From Baffinella frigidus (taxonomy: Eukaryota > Cryptophyceae > Cryptomonadales > Baffinellaceae), in contig MU646385.1 of assembly GCA_026770585.1 (NCBI GenBank), forward strand, positions 631,218 to 646,328: 15,111 bases of DNA, given 5' to 3'. Position numbers and translations under genes: made by a program. The notes beneath the pieces are model-generated. The model was not told where the DNA came from and made no database searches. It saw nothing but the letters and a program-made list of their open reading frames with translations. Below are positions 1 through 6,124 of this stretch, piece after piece (the first letter of the stretch is position 1; the number at the start of each line of letters is the position of its first letter).

Positions 1-578
1 CCCCTCTCTCTCTGACAGAGGAACCGGGGGGGAACAGGTACGCGGGAGAGAGGGGGCGGCGAGAGGGGGAGGAAGGGGAGGGGTCCTACCACGATGCGGC
101 CTATTACACCAATCGCGAACGCAGCCCCAGACGCCGCTCGAGGTGCAACCTCTAGTCTGCTTACTTGAAATTAAGGGCACACACGAGTTAAGGACATGCG
201 CCCCTAGGGTGGTCCAGGGTGGTCTGAATGATTTCATCTCGGAACATGAAAGAATCTGACCTCGTAAAAAGGCGTCAGATGGCATCATTTTATCCCTGAA
301 ATGGCATATACACCCTTATCTTCGGCGTCGGAAGCCCACGATAGCGGGACATAATCTGTCTTTTCCCGAAATTCGATTGCGAACGCAGCCCCAGGCGCCG
401 CTCAAGGTTCACCCTCCACCCTTTCCTCCGTCGATCTCACATGGAAACTTCTTCAATTCAAGCCACCCTGTGTGTTATCTCGTGCGGGTGTATGCTATGG
501 TAAAGCTTCGTCGACGCTAAGATGTGTCAAATCCCACCCTTGAGATATCACTCGAGAAAAAGGGTGGGGCCGCGCACT
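1..578. other. Gene-poor left edge with dispersed repeats
   Basis: I find no coding region I can support here. The stretch begins with CT-rich low-complexity sequence. It carries two copies of a roughly 45-50 bp dispersed repeat, at about 104-153 and 376-420, whose shared core reads GAACGCAGCCCCAG then CGCCGCTC. The rest shows no recognisable motif. The short minus-strand frames near 517-794 are translations of repeat sequence. Confidence 0.6.
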
Positions 579-1050
579 GGAGTCCTGCAAGGTTTAGGCT
601 GACGCCGGACTTAGGGTGTGCATTAGGGTGTGCACCGTAAGGTGCATTAGGGTGTGCACCCTTACGGTGCACACCCTTAACTCCACCTCCAACAATGTAG
701 CCATCGTAAGGGTGCACACCCTAGGTCCGGCGTCAGCCGAAACCTTGCAGGACTCCATCACCCAGCTCGAGAAAAAGTGCGCGGCCCCATCCATGTAGCC
801 ATACCACTCGAGAATGCTGGAACACCCTATTTACAAGTGGGGTTGTAAATATGTGTGCCAGGATAACGTGACCAACCCCGACAGTGCACTCAGAGTGAGG
901 CGCCGCTCAAGGTTAATCTCCGCAAAAGTATTAATTTATTTATTTTGGGTCACGAAGTTTACTGCACGATTGGGTCATACTAGTGATTGGTGCCTGTTAC
1001 ACCAATCACGAACGCAGCCCGCGACGCCGCTCAAGGTTCACCCTCTACCT
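104..1050 (+). repeat. Dispersed direct repeat, four copies (104-153, 376-420, 898-920, 997-1050)
   Basis: Copies 1 and 4 both begin TTACACCAATC and continue through CGAACGCAGCCC to CGCCGCTC. Copy 2 begins at GCGAACGCAGCCCC and copy 3 keeps only GCGCCGCTCAAGGTT. All are in the same orientation, spaced irregularly (about 270, 520 and 100 bp). They do not code. They may be remnants of one longer dispersed element or of a degenerated tandem family. Confidence 0.6.
579..756. repeat. Inverted-repeat element with about 44-bp arms
   Basis: The left arm (579-622) starts GGAGTCCTGCAAGGTTTAGG. The right arm (713-756) is its reverse complement apart from about two bases. The centre holds further copies of TTAGGGTGTGCAC and its complement, so the element can fold on itself at two levels. 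The flanks also match: CTCGAGAAAAAG occurs at 551-562 and again at 767-778, and GGGGCCGCGCAC on the left is mirrored as GTGCGCGGCCCC on the right. No coding capacity. It looks like a miniature inverted-repeat transposable element (MITE) or foldback element. Confidence 0.75.
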
Positions 1051-1093
1051 CCAAAAATGCTAGTGAACGTAATTTTATTGGAAAGAGCAAGTA
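757..1093. other. Non-coding stretch between two inverted-repeat elements
   Basis: Nothing here supports a gene. It contains two copies of the dispersed repeat (898-920 and 997-1050). An open frame on the plus strand across 814-1170 runs through repeats and into the next hairpin element and has no recognisable domain, so I do not call it. Confidence 0.5.
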
Positions 1094-1230
1094 CACTGCC
1101 AGCGAGAAAATTTCGCAGAGGGCGTGAAGACCCTTCTAAAACATTGTTGTCGCTGTCACAGCGACTATAATGTGTCTGAGACACATTATAGTGTCTTCAC
1201 GTCCTCTGCGATTTTTTTTCGCTGGCAGTG
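1094..1230. repeat. Three-way hairpin element: inverted repeat enclosing two hairpins
   Basis: The outer arms pair 1094-1131 (starting CACTGCCAGCGAGAAAATTT) with 1192-1230 (ending CGCTGGCAGTG), with a few mismatches. Inside lie two separate palindromes: 1149-1165 (GTCGCTGT and ACAGCGAC about a central C) and 1165-1191 (CTATAATGTGTC, loop TGA, GACACATTATAG, perfect). A single strand would fold as a stem opening into two further hairpins. No protein is encoded. Confidence 0.8.
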
Positions 1231-1464
1231 AAGTAGGAGTGGAAAGACGTCCCCATGCTTTCTTGCCCCGTCGGAATGATCATGGGGGGGTCGCCATGCT
1301 GGGCCCTCCGATCAATCATAAGTGGATCCCGGTGTCAACTTAGCGCAGCGGCCTACGCTGCGGCCGCAGTACGCCCAGCAGCCCCACGCTGCGCTCGCTC
1401 GGTGGGCCTACGCAGCCAGATTCGTACCGTAGGCTTCTCCGGCGTGGTTGGCCTTATTTTCGAG

Positions 1465-1502
1465 TAAGGGTGGACACCCTAATTCCGGCGCCAACCGAAT
1501 CC
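1465..1502. repeat. Solo end of the 579-756 element family
   Basis: This reads TAAGGGTGGACACCCTAATT followed by CCGGCGCCAACCGAA. It is a diverged copy of the right arm of the element at 579-756 (TAAGGGTGCACACCCTAGGT then CCGGCGTCAGCCGAA). No matching opposite arm is nearby, so it is a truncated relic. Confidence 0.55.
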
Positions 1503-1531
1503 CGGCGATCCGTGTCACCCTACCGTATTCA

Positions 1532-1691
1532 TAGGCTAACGGCCTGAAAATGGGGTAGTTAGGCATACGGCATTGCCTAGGACCTCCTACCGTAGGCCGA
1601 GGGATCCTAGGACCAAAAAGTCTCGGCCTACGGTAGGAGGTCTTAGGCAATCCCGTAGGCCTAACTACCCCATTTTTGGTCAGTTACCCTA
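1532..1691. repeat. MITE family D, copy 1 (160-bp hairpin)
   Basis: The ends read TAGGCTAACGGCCTGAAAAT and the near complement ATTTTTGGTCAGTTACCCTA, with TA at both edges. The arms pair almost over the whole length, through GGGGTAGTTAGGC, GGCATTGCCTAGGACCTCCT and CCTACCGTAGGCCGAG, with a small centre around GGATCCTAGG. Copies 2 and 3 are at 4642-4801 and 12017-12213. No open frame. The long near-perfect arms suggest a non-autonomous DNA transposon. Confidence 0.85.
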
Positions 1692-2025
1692 TTAGTATGC
1701 ATACAGTGGCACCCTTCGGAATGCCGGAATTTTCGAGCATTGCCTGCTGTCGGTCCACTCGAGGCTGGAAGACGGAGCATTTTAAATGAGGGGTTGTTAA
1801 ATTTAGTACCAGTCACGGGCAGGCTTGGTCACGTTACTGGGGGAATTCCGCCAGTAACGTGACCAAACGCCCCTATGTGTGTGAAAATTACTACACCCAC
1901 CTTTTCTCATTTCACTTGTAAAAGAATCCCAGTTTTAAAATAGTCACATTTCTGGCCTCGGGTGGGGGTGCGAGCCTTCTTTCTATTGAGCGAGGTACCC
2001 CTGTAACCGCCAAAAACTCGCATTC
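1692..2025. other. Non-coding stretch with a perfect hairpin and a family A end
   Basis: It holds a 16-bp perfect hairpin (1825-1866), a TTACTACAC motif (1888-1896), and the right end of a family A MITE (GAGCGAGGTACCCCTGT, 1988-2004) whose left end is too eroded to place. No gene is supported. Confidence 0.6.
1825..1866. repeat. Perfect 16-bp hairpin
   Basis: TTGGTCACGTTACTGG (1825-1840) is matched exactly by CCAGTAACGTGACCAA (1851-1866) across a 10-base centre that itself contains GGAATTCC. It is not followed by a T run and is not near a gene end, so I see no reason to call it a terminator. Confidence 0.8.
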
Positions 2026-2157
2026 AGGTCTCGGAGCGGTCGGCGCGGGCGGTCACGCTCGCGAAGCCGCGACCGCGGGCGGCATTCCCCAGGGCGCGAC
2101 AGAGAGCGAGAGCGCCACCGCTCCCGCTCCCGCTCCCGGGACCGGGACCGCAAGTAG
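2026..2157 (+). CDS. RS-domain coding segment, possible last exon of an SR-type splicing protein (partial)
   Basis: The plus-strand frame ending in TAG at 2155-2157 encodes 43 residues that are almost purely Arg/Ser and Arg/Asp-Glu dipeptides: RSRSGRRGRSRSRSRDRGRH, then SPGRDRERERHRSRSRSRDR and DRK. Such RS tails are typical of SR splicing factors and related spliceosomal proteins, where they are phosphorylated and mediate protein contacts in the nucleus. A possible splice acceptor (CATTCAG, 2021-2027) precedes it. The frame stays open back to 1990 but then meets TGA, so upstream exons, including any RNA-recognition motif, would have to lie further left, and I could not find them. It may be a real terminal exon or a captured gene fragment. 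A shorter copy lies at 3248-3319. The antisense frame also gives Arg/Ser-rich peptide because the codons are palindromic in composition. Confidence 0.5.
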   Translation, partial: RSRSGRRGRSRSRSRDRGRHSPGRDRERERHRSRSRSRDRDRK

Positions 2158-2854
2158 CCGCGCGTCGCCTCACCGCCGCGCGTCACCACCTGACGGTGGG
2201 AGCCCACTCATTTCTGGCGCCCACTTCCGTTGGCGGCCCAGCCCGAAGTGGACCAAAGCGAGGCTGGCGGGTGCCATGTCTTCGGGCGAAACGTCGGGTT
2301 CGACGAGAGGAGGTGTAACAAATAGGCCGCGTCGTGGTAAGACCCGGCCTTGTCTTTGGGAGCCTCCCAAGCGGACCTCGGGTGGGGGGGTAGGGTGGGA
2401 CCCCCCAGCCCTACCGTTGATTGCCCCCGTGGTAAACCGGGTGAGGGAGCCACCCTGTGAGCGGGAGGTCCAGCGTTCGAAGCTGGCCGTGGGGAGGACA
2501 TCTGCGTGACCATTCATTTCGGGTGCCCGTTGGCGGCCCAGCCCGAAGTGGACCAACTCGAGGCTGGCGGGTGTCATTTCCCTCGGCGAAACGTCGGATT
2601 CGACGCCCGAAAAATCCTCGCCTCCCAAGAGGAGACATCTGCGTAACTCTCGAGCCCTCGAGGGACCCCGGCTCGTGATAACCGTCCGTGTCCAGAGTCT
2701 GGACGTGGGGTTCAGGTGAAAGTCTTTGAACCCCTTCCAAGGTGTTCCCTCCCCGCTCGATAGCGCGCCAGGACCTCACCGCCATAAAGCACATGCCCGA
2801 CTTACGTTGACTCCGAAATCGGGGCGTTGGCCCTTAACGCCTGCTGACGGTGCT
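2158..2854. other. GC-rich stretch with a direct repeat; no supported gene
   Basis: The main feature is a 78-bp direct repeat, 2228-2305 and 2528-2605, exactly 300 bp apart (starting CGTTGGCGGCCCAGCCCGAA). Blocks around 2450-2475 (CACCCTGTGAGCGGGAGGTC) and 2637-2662 (TGCGTAACTCTCGAGCCCTC) recur at 3440-3490. Overlapping open frames on both strands translate this repetitive GC-rich sequence, show no domain, and are not called. Confidence 0.55.
2228..2605 (+). repeat. 78-bp direct repeat (2228-2305 and 2528-2605)
   Basis: The two copies share GTTGGCGGCCCAGCCCGAAG, GAGGCTGGCGGGTG and CGAAACGTCGG-TTCGACG with scattered substitutions. Neither keeps a long shared reading frame. They belong to the same rearranged block as the RS-segment duplication. 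Confidence 0.7.
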
Positions 2855-2855
2855 A

Positions 2856-2972
2856 CAGGGGTACCTCGCTCATAAGAAACGACCCCCTCCCTAGGATCAC
2901 CATAGGGCCTTAGGCATAGGCCTACTGCAGGGTCTTAGCGTCGGTCAGTTTCTTGTGAGCGAGGTACCCCTG
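2856..2972. repeat. MITE family A, copy 2 (117 bp)
   Basis: The left end CAGGGGTACCTCGCTCATAA and the right end TTGTGAGCGAGGTACCCCTG are inverted copies with one difference. TA precedes the left end. The centre carries CCTAGGATCACCATAGGGCC and GGCCTACTGCAGGGTC, the shared palindromic core. Its right edge abuts the separate inverted-repeat element at 2974-3154. Confidence 0.9.
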
Positions 2973-2973
2973 T

Positions 2974-3154
2974 CCACACGAGGCTATCCATGCGAACAGA
3001 ATAAAAGGACATTTTAACCTTTGTGGGGAAATGATCACGTTTCCGTACGGATGTCCGTACGGAAACGTGATCAAATGCTGACTTTTGGCTTGTTTCCTGG
3101 GCAATAATCCAATAATTAACTTAAGAATCTGTTCGCATGGATAGCCTCGTGTGG
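2974..3154. mobile_element. 181-bp element with 27-bp perfect terminal inverted repeats
   Basis: The left end (2974-3000) begins CCACACGAGGCTATCCATGC and is repeated exactly in inverted form at 3128-3154, ending GATAGCCTCGTGTGG. It is flanked by GT on both sides. The related sequence at 1998-2015 reads straight through as CCCCTGTAACCGCC, so it is an empty site, and a 2-bp GT duplication fits insertion. The interior is AT-richer and carries a perfect hairpin: 20-bp arms at 3032-3051 and 3054-3073 around a 2-base loop. It is too short to encode a transposase, so it is a non-autonomous element. Confidence 0.8.
3032..3073. repeat. Perfect 20-bp hairpin inside the 181-bp element
   Basis: The left arm is TGATCACGTTTCCGTACGGA and the right arm is its exact reverse complement, separated only by TG. 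Perfect pairing over 20 bp suggests either recent origin or selection on the fold. Confidence 0.9.
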
Positions 3155-3180
3155 GTAACCGCCAAACAACGCACGCTGCG

Positions 3181-3339
3181 TTCAAGGTTCAGGGTTCGGT
3201 TTACCTTATTTTCGGGTATCGGCTGCTGACGGTGGGCGCCCTTACGCAGATCTCGGAGCGGTCGGCGTGGGCGGTCACGCTCGCGAAGCCGCGACCGCGG
3301 GCGGCATTCCCCAGGGTAAACCGAACCCTGAACCTTGAA
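3181..3339. repeat. 25-bp perfect inverted repeat bracketing an RS-coding fragment
   Basis: TTCAAGGTTCAGGGTTCGGT plus TTACC (3181-3205) is matched exactly in inverted form at 3315-3339. The 109 bp between them contain the second RS-coding copy (3248-3316). The right arm starts just where this copy stops matching the copy at 2026-2157. This looks like a gene fragment carried inside an inverted-repeat element, as in Pack-type transposons, though no target-site duplication is evident. Confidence 0.65.
3248..3319 (+). pseudogene. Truncated second copy of the RS-domain segment
   Basis: It encodes RSRSGRRGRSRSRSRDRGRH then SPG, identical to the first 23 residues of the segment at 2026-2157, and then hits TAA at 3317-3319. 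The premature end comes from the junction with the inverted-repeat arm at 3315. The differences from copy 1 in this part are silent (for example CGT for CGC). It follows a possible acceptor, CTTACGCAG. I read it as a broken, captured exon fragment. Confidence 0.6.
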
Positions 3340-3544
3340 GGATCCCGGAGCCCTGGACGGATCTCGGAGCCCTCGGGCGATCGCGCACCAGAAGCCGCGT
3401 CCGAGGGAGGCGCTCGCGAGCCGCAGGGCTCGAGCCTCAGAGCACCCTGTGAGCGGGAGGTCCAGCGTCTGCGTAACTCTCGAGCCCTCGAGCGAGCCCT
3501 GAGGCTCGCGGGCCTCAGGGCTCGAGGGGTGCAGGTGAAAGTTG
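3340..3544. other. Palindrome-rich GC stretch, no gene
   Basis: It is made of short GC-rich palindromes around CTCGAG, CTCGCGAG and GGGCTCGA, plus a copy of the CACCCTGTGAGCGGGAGGTC / TGCGTAACTCTCGAGCCCTC blocks found at 2450-2662. No reading frame shows a domain. Confidence 0.5.
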
Positions 3545-3685
3545 AGGTGTAAACAACTCACCTGGGTTGTGAACAACTCACCTGAGAGGTGTAAACAACT
3601 CACCTGAGTTGTAAACAACTCACCTGAGAGGTGTAAACAACTCACCTGCGAGGTGTAAACAACTCACCTGAGAGGTGAGTTGTTT
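3545..3685 (+). repeat. Tandem array of about 21-bp units
   Basis: Six copies of ACAACTCACCTG are spaced 20-22 bp apart with variable linkers (GAGAGGTGTAA, GAGTTGTAA, GGGTTGTGA, GCGAGGTGTAA). The array ends in an inverted copy, AGGTGAGTTGTTT, so the last unit forms a hairpin. The spacing is too short and the linkers too similar for a CRISPR array. It is a minisatellite with alternating linker types. Confidence 0.85.
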
Positions 3686-3813
3686 GGGGCACTGTACGGG
3701 CGACCGCTCGCGCTAGAGACACCGCTCTCGCCCCCCCCCGGAATTTTGCTGGCACTAGCCGTGATGTAGCGGGAGGGAGGGCCGCGTTAGGACCCCCTCA
3801 GGGTTTGCGTGAA

Positions 3814-3982
3814 ATAGGCCCGCCTCGGGATAGATAGGCCCGCCTCGGGATAGATAGGCCCGCCTCGGGACAGATAGGCCCGCCTCGGGACAGATAGGCC
3901 CGCCTCGGGACAGATAGGCCCGCCTCGGGATAGATAGGCCTGGGCGCAAATAGGCCCGCCGTGGGACAGATAGGCCTGGGCG
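3814..3982 (+). repeat. 20-bp tandem minisatellite, about seven full units plus degenerate tail
   Basis: The unit is ATAGGCCCGCCTCGGGAYAG, repeated with exact 20-bp period from 3814 to about 3946, with a T/C variation near the unit end. The array continues more loosely to about 3982 (ATAGGCCTGGGCG). Isolated copies of the same motif occur at 5638-5670, and a related GGGCCCGCCT motif recurs at 13910-13995. Confidence 0.9.
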
Positions 3983-4136
3983 CTGGGATGGGGGGGGTAG
4001 TGTCTGTGAGGACCTAGTCCAGGACGAGCCCGCCGCGGGCCAACAGGTCGACTGTAATTGGGGTAAACTCATGGGGCTGCGCGACGTGGCGTGCGGCGTT
4101 TGCTTTACAGCGAGATTCACTGTAAAGCAAACAGAG
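3983..4136. other. Short non-coding stretch with a perfect hairpin (4099-4131)
   Basis: TTTGCTTTACAG (4099-4110) and CTGTAAAGCAAA (4120-4131) form a perfect 12-bp stem with a 9-base loop immediately before the first copy of the GGAAGCATGG repeat. Nothing else was recognised. Confidence 0.6.
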
Positions 4137-4641
4137 CGAAAGGAAGCATGGCTTTTCTGCAGAACCAGTTCGGGTGTCCGCCTATGTTGGGAGCTCGAAG
4201 AACCTGAAGGACCTGAAGGAAAGAGAGAACGAGAGCGACAGCGAGAGAGCGCGAGAGGTGTTGGGAGACTTCTGAAGTAAACATCGGAACTGAGAGTGCC
4301 TCGGAGTAAGCTGTTTGCGAGACGCATGCTCGTGGGGCATTAGGTGTGAGAGCAAGATATCGATAGGCAGTCACATGCCCGATGGGGATACCCGTTATCC
4401 GGTTTCTGCTGCGATCCTCTGCACCGGGGGGGGCTGTCGTGATCCGAAAGGAAGCATGGCTTTTCTGCAGATAAGTTCCAGTGTCCGCCTATGTTGGGAG
4501 CTCGAAGAACCTCAAGGACCTCAAGGACGTGGGGCCATAGACCTGTAGGTTTTTTGGGTTCTTCGAGCTCCCAACATAGGCGGATACCGGAACTTATCCT
4601 GCAGAAAGGCCAGAAACACATGTTGGCCTACTGTACGTTAA

Positions 4642-4801
4642 TAGGGCAACGGCCTGAAAATGGGGTAGTTAGGCCTACGGCATTGCCTAGGACCTCCTAC
4701 CGTAGGACGATACTTTTTGGTCCTAGGATCCCTCGGCCTACGGTAGGAGGTCCTAGGCAATGCCGTATGCCTAACTACCCCATTTTCAGGCCGTTAGCCT
4801 A
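4642..4801. repeat. MITE family D, copy 2 (160 bp)
   Basis: The ends TAGGGCAACGGCCTGAAAAT and ATTTTCAGGCCGTTAGCCTA pair over nearly the whole element, with TA at both edges. The length is identical to copy 1 (1532-1691) and the internal blocks are the same (GGGGTAGTTAGGCCTACGGC, CCTAGGACCTCCTACCGTAG). The two copies differ at a limited number of positions and in the central loop (CGATACTTTTTGG). Confidence 0.9.
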
Positions 4802-5133
4802 TGAACGTTCTTGGGAGGGTGCGCCGTGTTCATCGCGTCTCTGCATAGATTCTATCTCAGATGCCGGTGGGGCTTGGAGCCATTCTGTACATTTAGAATT
4901 TCAAAACTCTTCGATTTGTACCAGAAATCGTTTAGATGGACAGTTTCTGAAATAGACTCTGTGAAGCGGCCCGATAAGTCTTACAGAGAGTTGGAGCAAG
5001 TCGCAGTTTGCTTGATGTGGGTATCTAGGCGCTAACACCTCAGGATGTAAGGTTATGCGGCTTCCCAAGTAGATTCGCTTAATAGTGTTGACTGAAAAGT
5101 CTGGCTGATTTAGAGCACCGGGGGGGCTGATGT
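4802..5133. other. AT-richer stretch, no supported gene
   Basis: The base composition is more balanced here than in its neighbours and few repeats are visible. A plus-strand frame of 74 codons (4811-5035) is open and ends in TAA, but it has no internal ATG before its last residues, no recognisable domain and no clear splice signals. It could be an exon of an unrecognised gene, so I mention it but do not call it. Confidence 0.4.
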
Positions 5134-5248
5134 GATCCGAAAGGAAGCATGGCCTTTCTGCAGAACCAGTCCCGGTGTCCGCCTATGGTGGGAGTGAAAA
5201 GAACCGAAAGGACCCAAAAAGAGCACCAGGTTCTGGCGTCCTCCCCTA

Positions 5249-5366
5249 CAGGGGTACCTCGCTCGTAAGAAACTGCCCCCCCCCCTAGGACCACCATAGG
5301 GCCCTAGGCATAGGCCTACTGTAGAGTCCTAGGAAGGGGCGGTTTCTTATGAGCGAGGTGCCCCTG
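5249..5366. repeat. MITE family A, copy 3 (118 bp)
   Basis: The ends are CAGGGGTACCTCGCTCGTAA and TTATGAGCGAGGTGCCCCTG. TA is present on both sides (5247-5248 and 5367-5368), and outside that the flanks are CCCC and GGGG. The centre carries CCTAGGACCACCATAGGGCC, CTAGGCATAGGCCTACTGTA and CCTAGG. Confidence 0.92.
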
Positions 5367-5428
5367 TAGGGGACCAGGCCTCCACTCAGCTGTAACACCA
5401 GGTGCCCACGCAGGGAACTCCTCTCCTA

Positions 5429-5546
5429 AGGGGTATCTCTCTCATAAGACCCCCCCCCCCCCCCTAGGACCACCATAACACCCTAGACATGGTCGTACTG
5501 TAGGGTCTGAGGGGGGGGCGGTTTCTTATGAGCGAGGTACCCCATG
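5429..5546. repeat. MITE family A, copy 4 (diverged)
   Basis: The left end is AAGGGGTATCTCTCTCATAA and the right end TTATGAGCGAGGTACCCCAT. A 15-base C run follows the left end. The core keeps CCTAGGACCACCAT and GTACTGTAGGGTC. TA flanks both sides. Confidence 0.85.
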
Positions 5547-5640
5547 TATAGGACCTGGCCCTGCCACGGCCCTAGTGGCTAGGCAGGTCCTAGGGCCCTA
5601 CGGTAGGGCGCATGTGAACCTACTCGCCACTTAAGGAATA
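5547..5640. repeat. MITE family C, eroded copy
   Basis: It keeps the family core (GCAGGTCCTAGGGCCCTACG, GTAGGGCG) and a right end CGCCACTTAAGGAATA. The left end (TATAGGACCTGGCCCTGCC) has drifted. It directly adjoins the right TA of the preceding family A copy. Confidence 0.65.
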
Positions 5641-5800
5641 GGCCCGCCTTGGGATGGATGGGCCCGCCTAGACGTCTCGATTCAGTGAATTTACTCTAGG
5701 TTCACCGCTACGGGACTTGGCCCTACCACAGCCCTGCCTAGTGCTTTGCGCCCCTGGCCTCCACTAGGGCCTCAATACGGCCGCGAGGTACCCGAAAACG
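5641..5800. other. Short stretch with minisatellite relics, no gene
   Basis: It starts with two degenerate copies of the GGCCCGCCT minisatellite unit and continues with CCTACCACAGCCCTGCC-like fragments of MITE cores. No coding evidence. Confidence 0.5.
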
Positions 5801-5905
5801 TATCCCTGCAGTGGCGAGTAGGCGCATACGCCCTACGGTAGGGCCCTAGGACCTGCCTAGGACCTCTTGGGGGTCGATTTTGACCCCCCCGCCACTTGAG
5901 GGATA
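5801..5905. repeat. MITE family C, copy 1 (105 bp)
   Basis: The ends are TATCCCTGCAGTGGCGAGTA and GCCACTTGAGGGATA, TA-bounded. The core is in the opposite orientation to the other C copies: CGCCCTACGGTAGGGCCCTAGG, then CTGCCTAGGACC, followed by a small GGGGTC...GACCCC hairpin. Confidence 0.8.
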
Positions 5906-6027
5906 GTGGTGTGATGGGTTGCATTTAGCGAGCCCAGGCTCGAGAGCTGTTGTGACATTGCATGCACAAAACTTACGCAGGAGAGAGGGAGCGAAGCTGG
6001 CCACCACGCACGATTCGTCGGGGAAGA

Positions 6028-6033
6028 TTTATT
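6028..6033 (-). promoter_or_regulatory. Polyadenylation signal of RWP-RK gene 1
   Basis: The minus strand reads GCAATAAATC, a canonical AATAAA about 90 bases past the stop codon. It is conserved in position and context in the second gene copy at 10140-10145. Confidence 0.75.
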
Positions 6034-6124
6034 GCTTCCAAACAGGAGATAGAAAAAAACGGCAGCAGAGCGCGCACCCTAAGCCCAGTATACACTCGCG
6101 CAAGCGCGGCGACGCTCACGGCGT

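Larger units (their letters stand above)
2026..3319 (+). repeat. Duplicated segment, copies at 1988-2098 and 2957-3317
   Basis: Both copies hold, in order, a family A MITE right end (GAGCGAGGTACCCCTGT), GTAACCGCCAAA, and about 70 bp of RS-coding sequence ending CATTCCCCAGGG. Copy 2 is expanded by a 181-bp inverted-repeat element at 2974-3154 and by about 70 bp between GTAACCGCCAAA and the RS segment. The copies part immediately after CCCCAGGG (2098 and 3316). This shows segmental duplication followed by insertion. Confidence 0.7.
4137..5214. repeat. Repeat family E: copies at 4137-4221, 4445-4528, 4558-4610 (inverted) and 5134-5214
   Basis: The copies share CGAAAGGAAGCATGG, TTTCTGCAG, GTGTCCGCCTATG-TGGGAG and GAAGAACC-GAAGGACC-like tails. 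Copies 2 and 3 face each other and make a long inverted repeat, with arms 4462-4510 and 4558-4606 around a 47-base centre. Copies 2 and 4 also share an upstream CACCGGGGGGG block. They translate as short look-alike peptides in several frames but never as a long protein. This is a foldback-type dispersed repeat. Confidence 0.75.

Noticed and set aside
814-1170. A 118-codon plus-strand frame.
   Set aside because: It runs through two dispersed repeats and into a hairpin element, and has no domain.
1825-1866. Intrinsic transcription terminator.
   Set aside because: A perfect hairpin but without a T run, not behind a gene, and bacterial-type termination does not fit this genome.
2170-2794. Several minus-strand and plus-strand frames of 70-150 codons; one plus-strand frame contains EREVQ, reminiscent of SR-protein RNA-recognition motifs.
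   Set aside because: The frames translate a direct repeat. The EREV resemblance is four residues without the RNP motifs, so it cannot be separated from chance.
3545-3982. Possible CRISPR array in the two short tandem arrays.
   Set aside because: The period is 20-22 bp with near-identical intervening sequence, no unique spacers and no cas genes, in a eukaryotic setting. These are minisatellites.
4811-5035. A 74-codon plus-strand frame in AT-richer DNA.
   Set aside because: No ATG near its start, no recognisable domain or splice signals. Kept only as a note.
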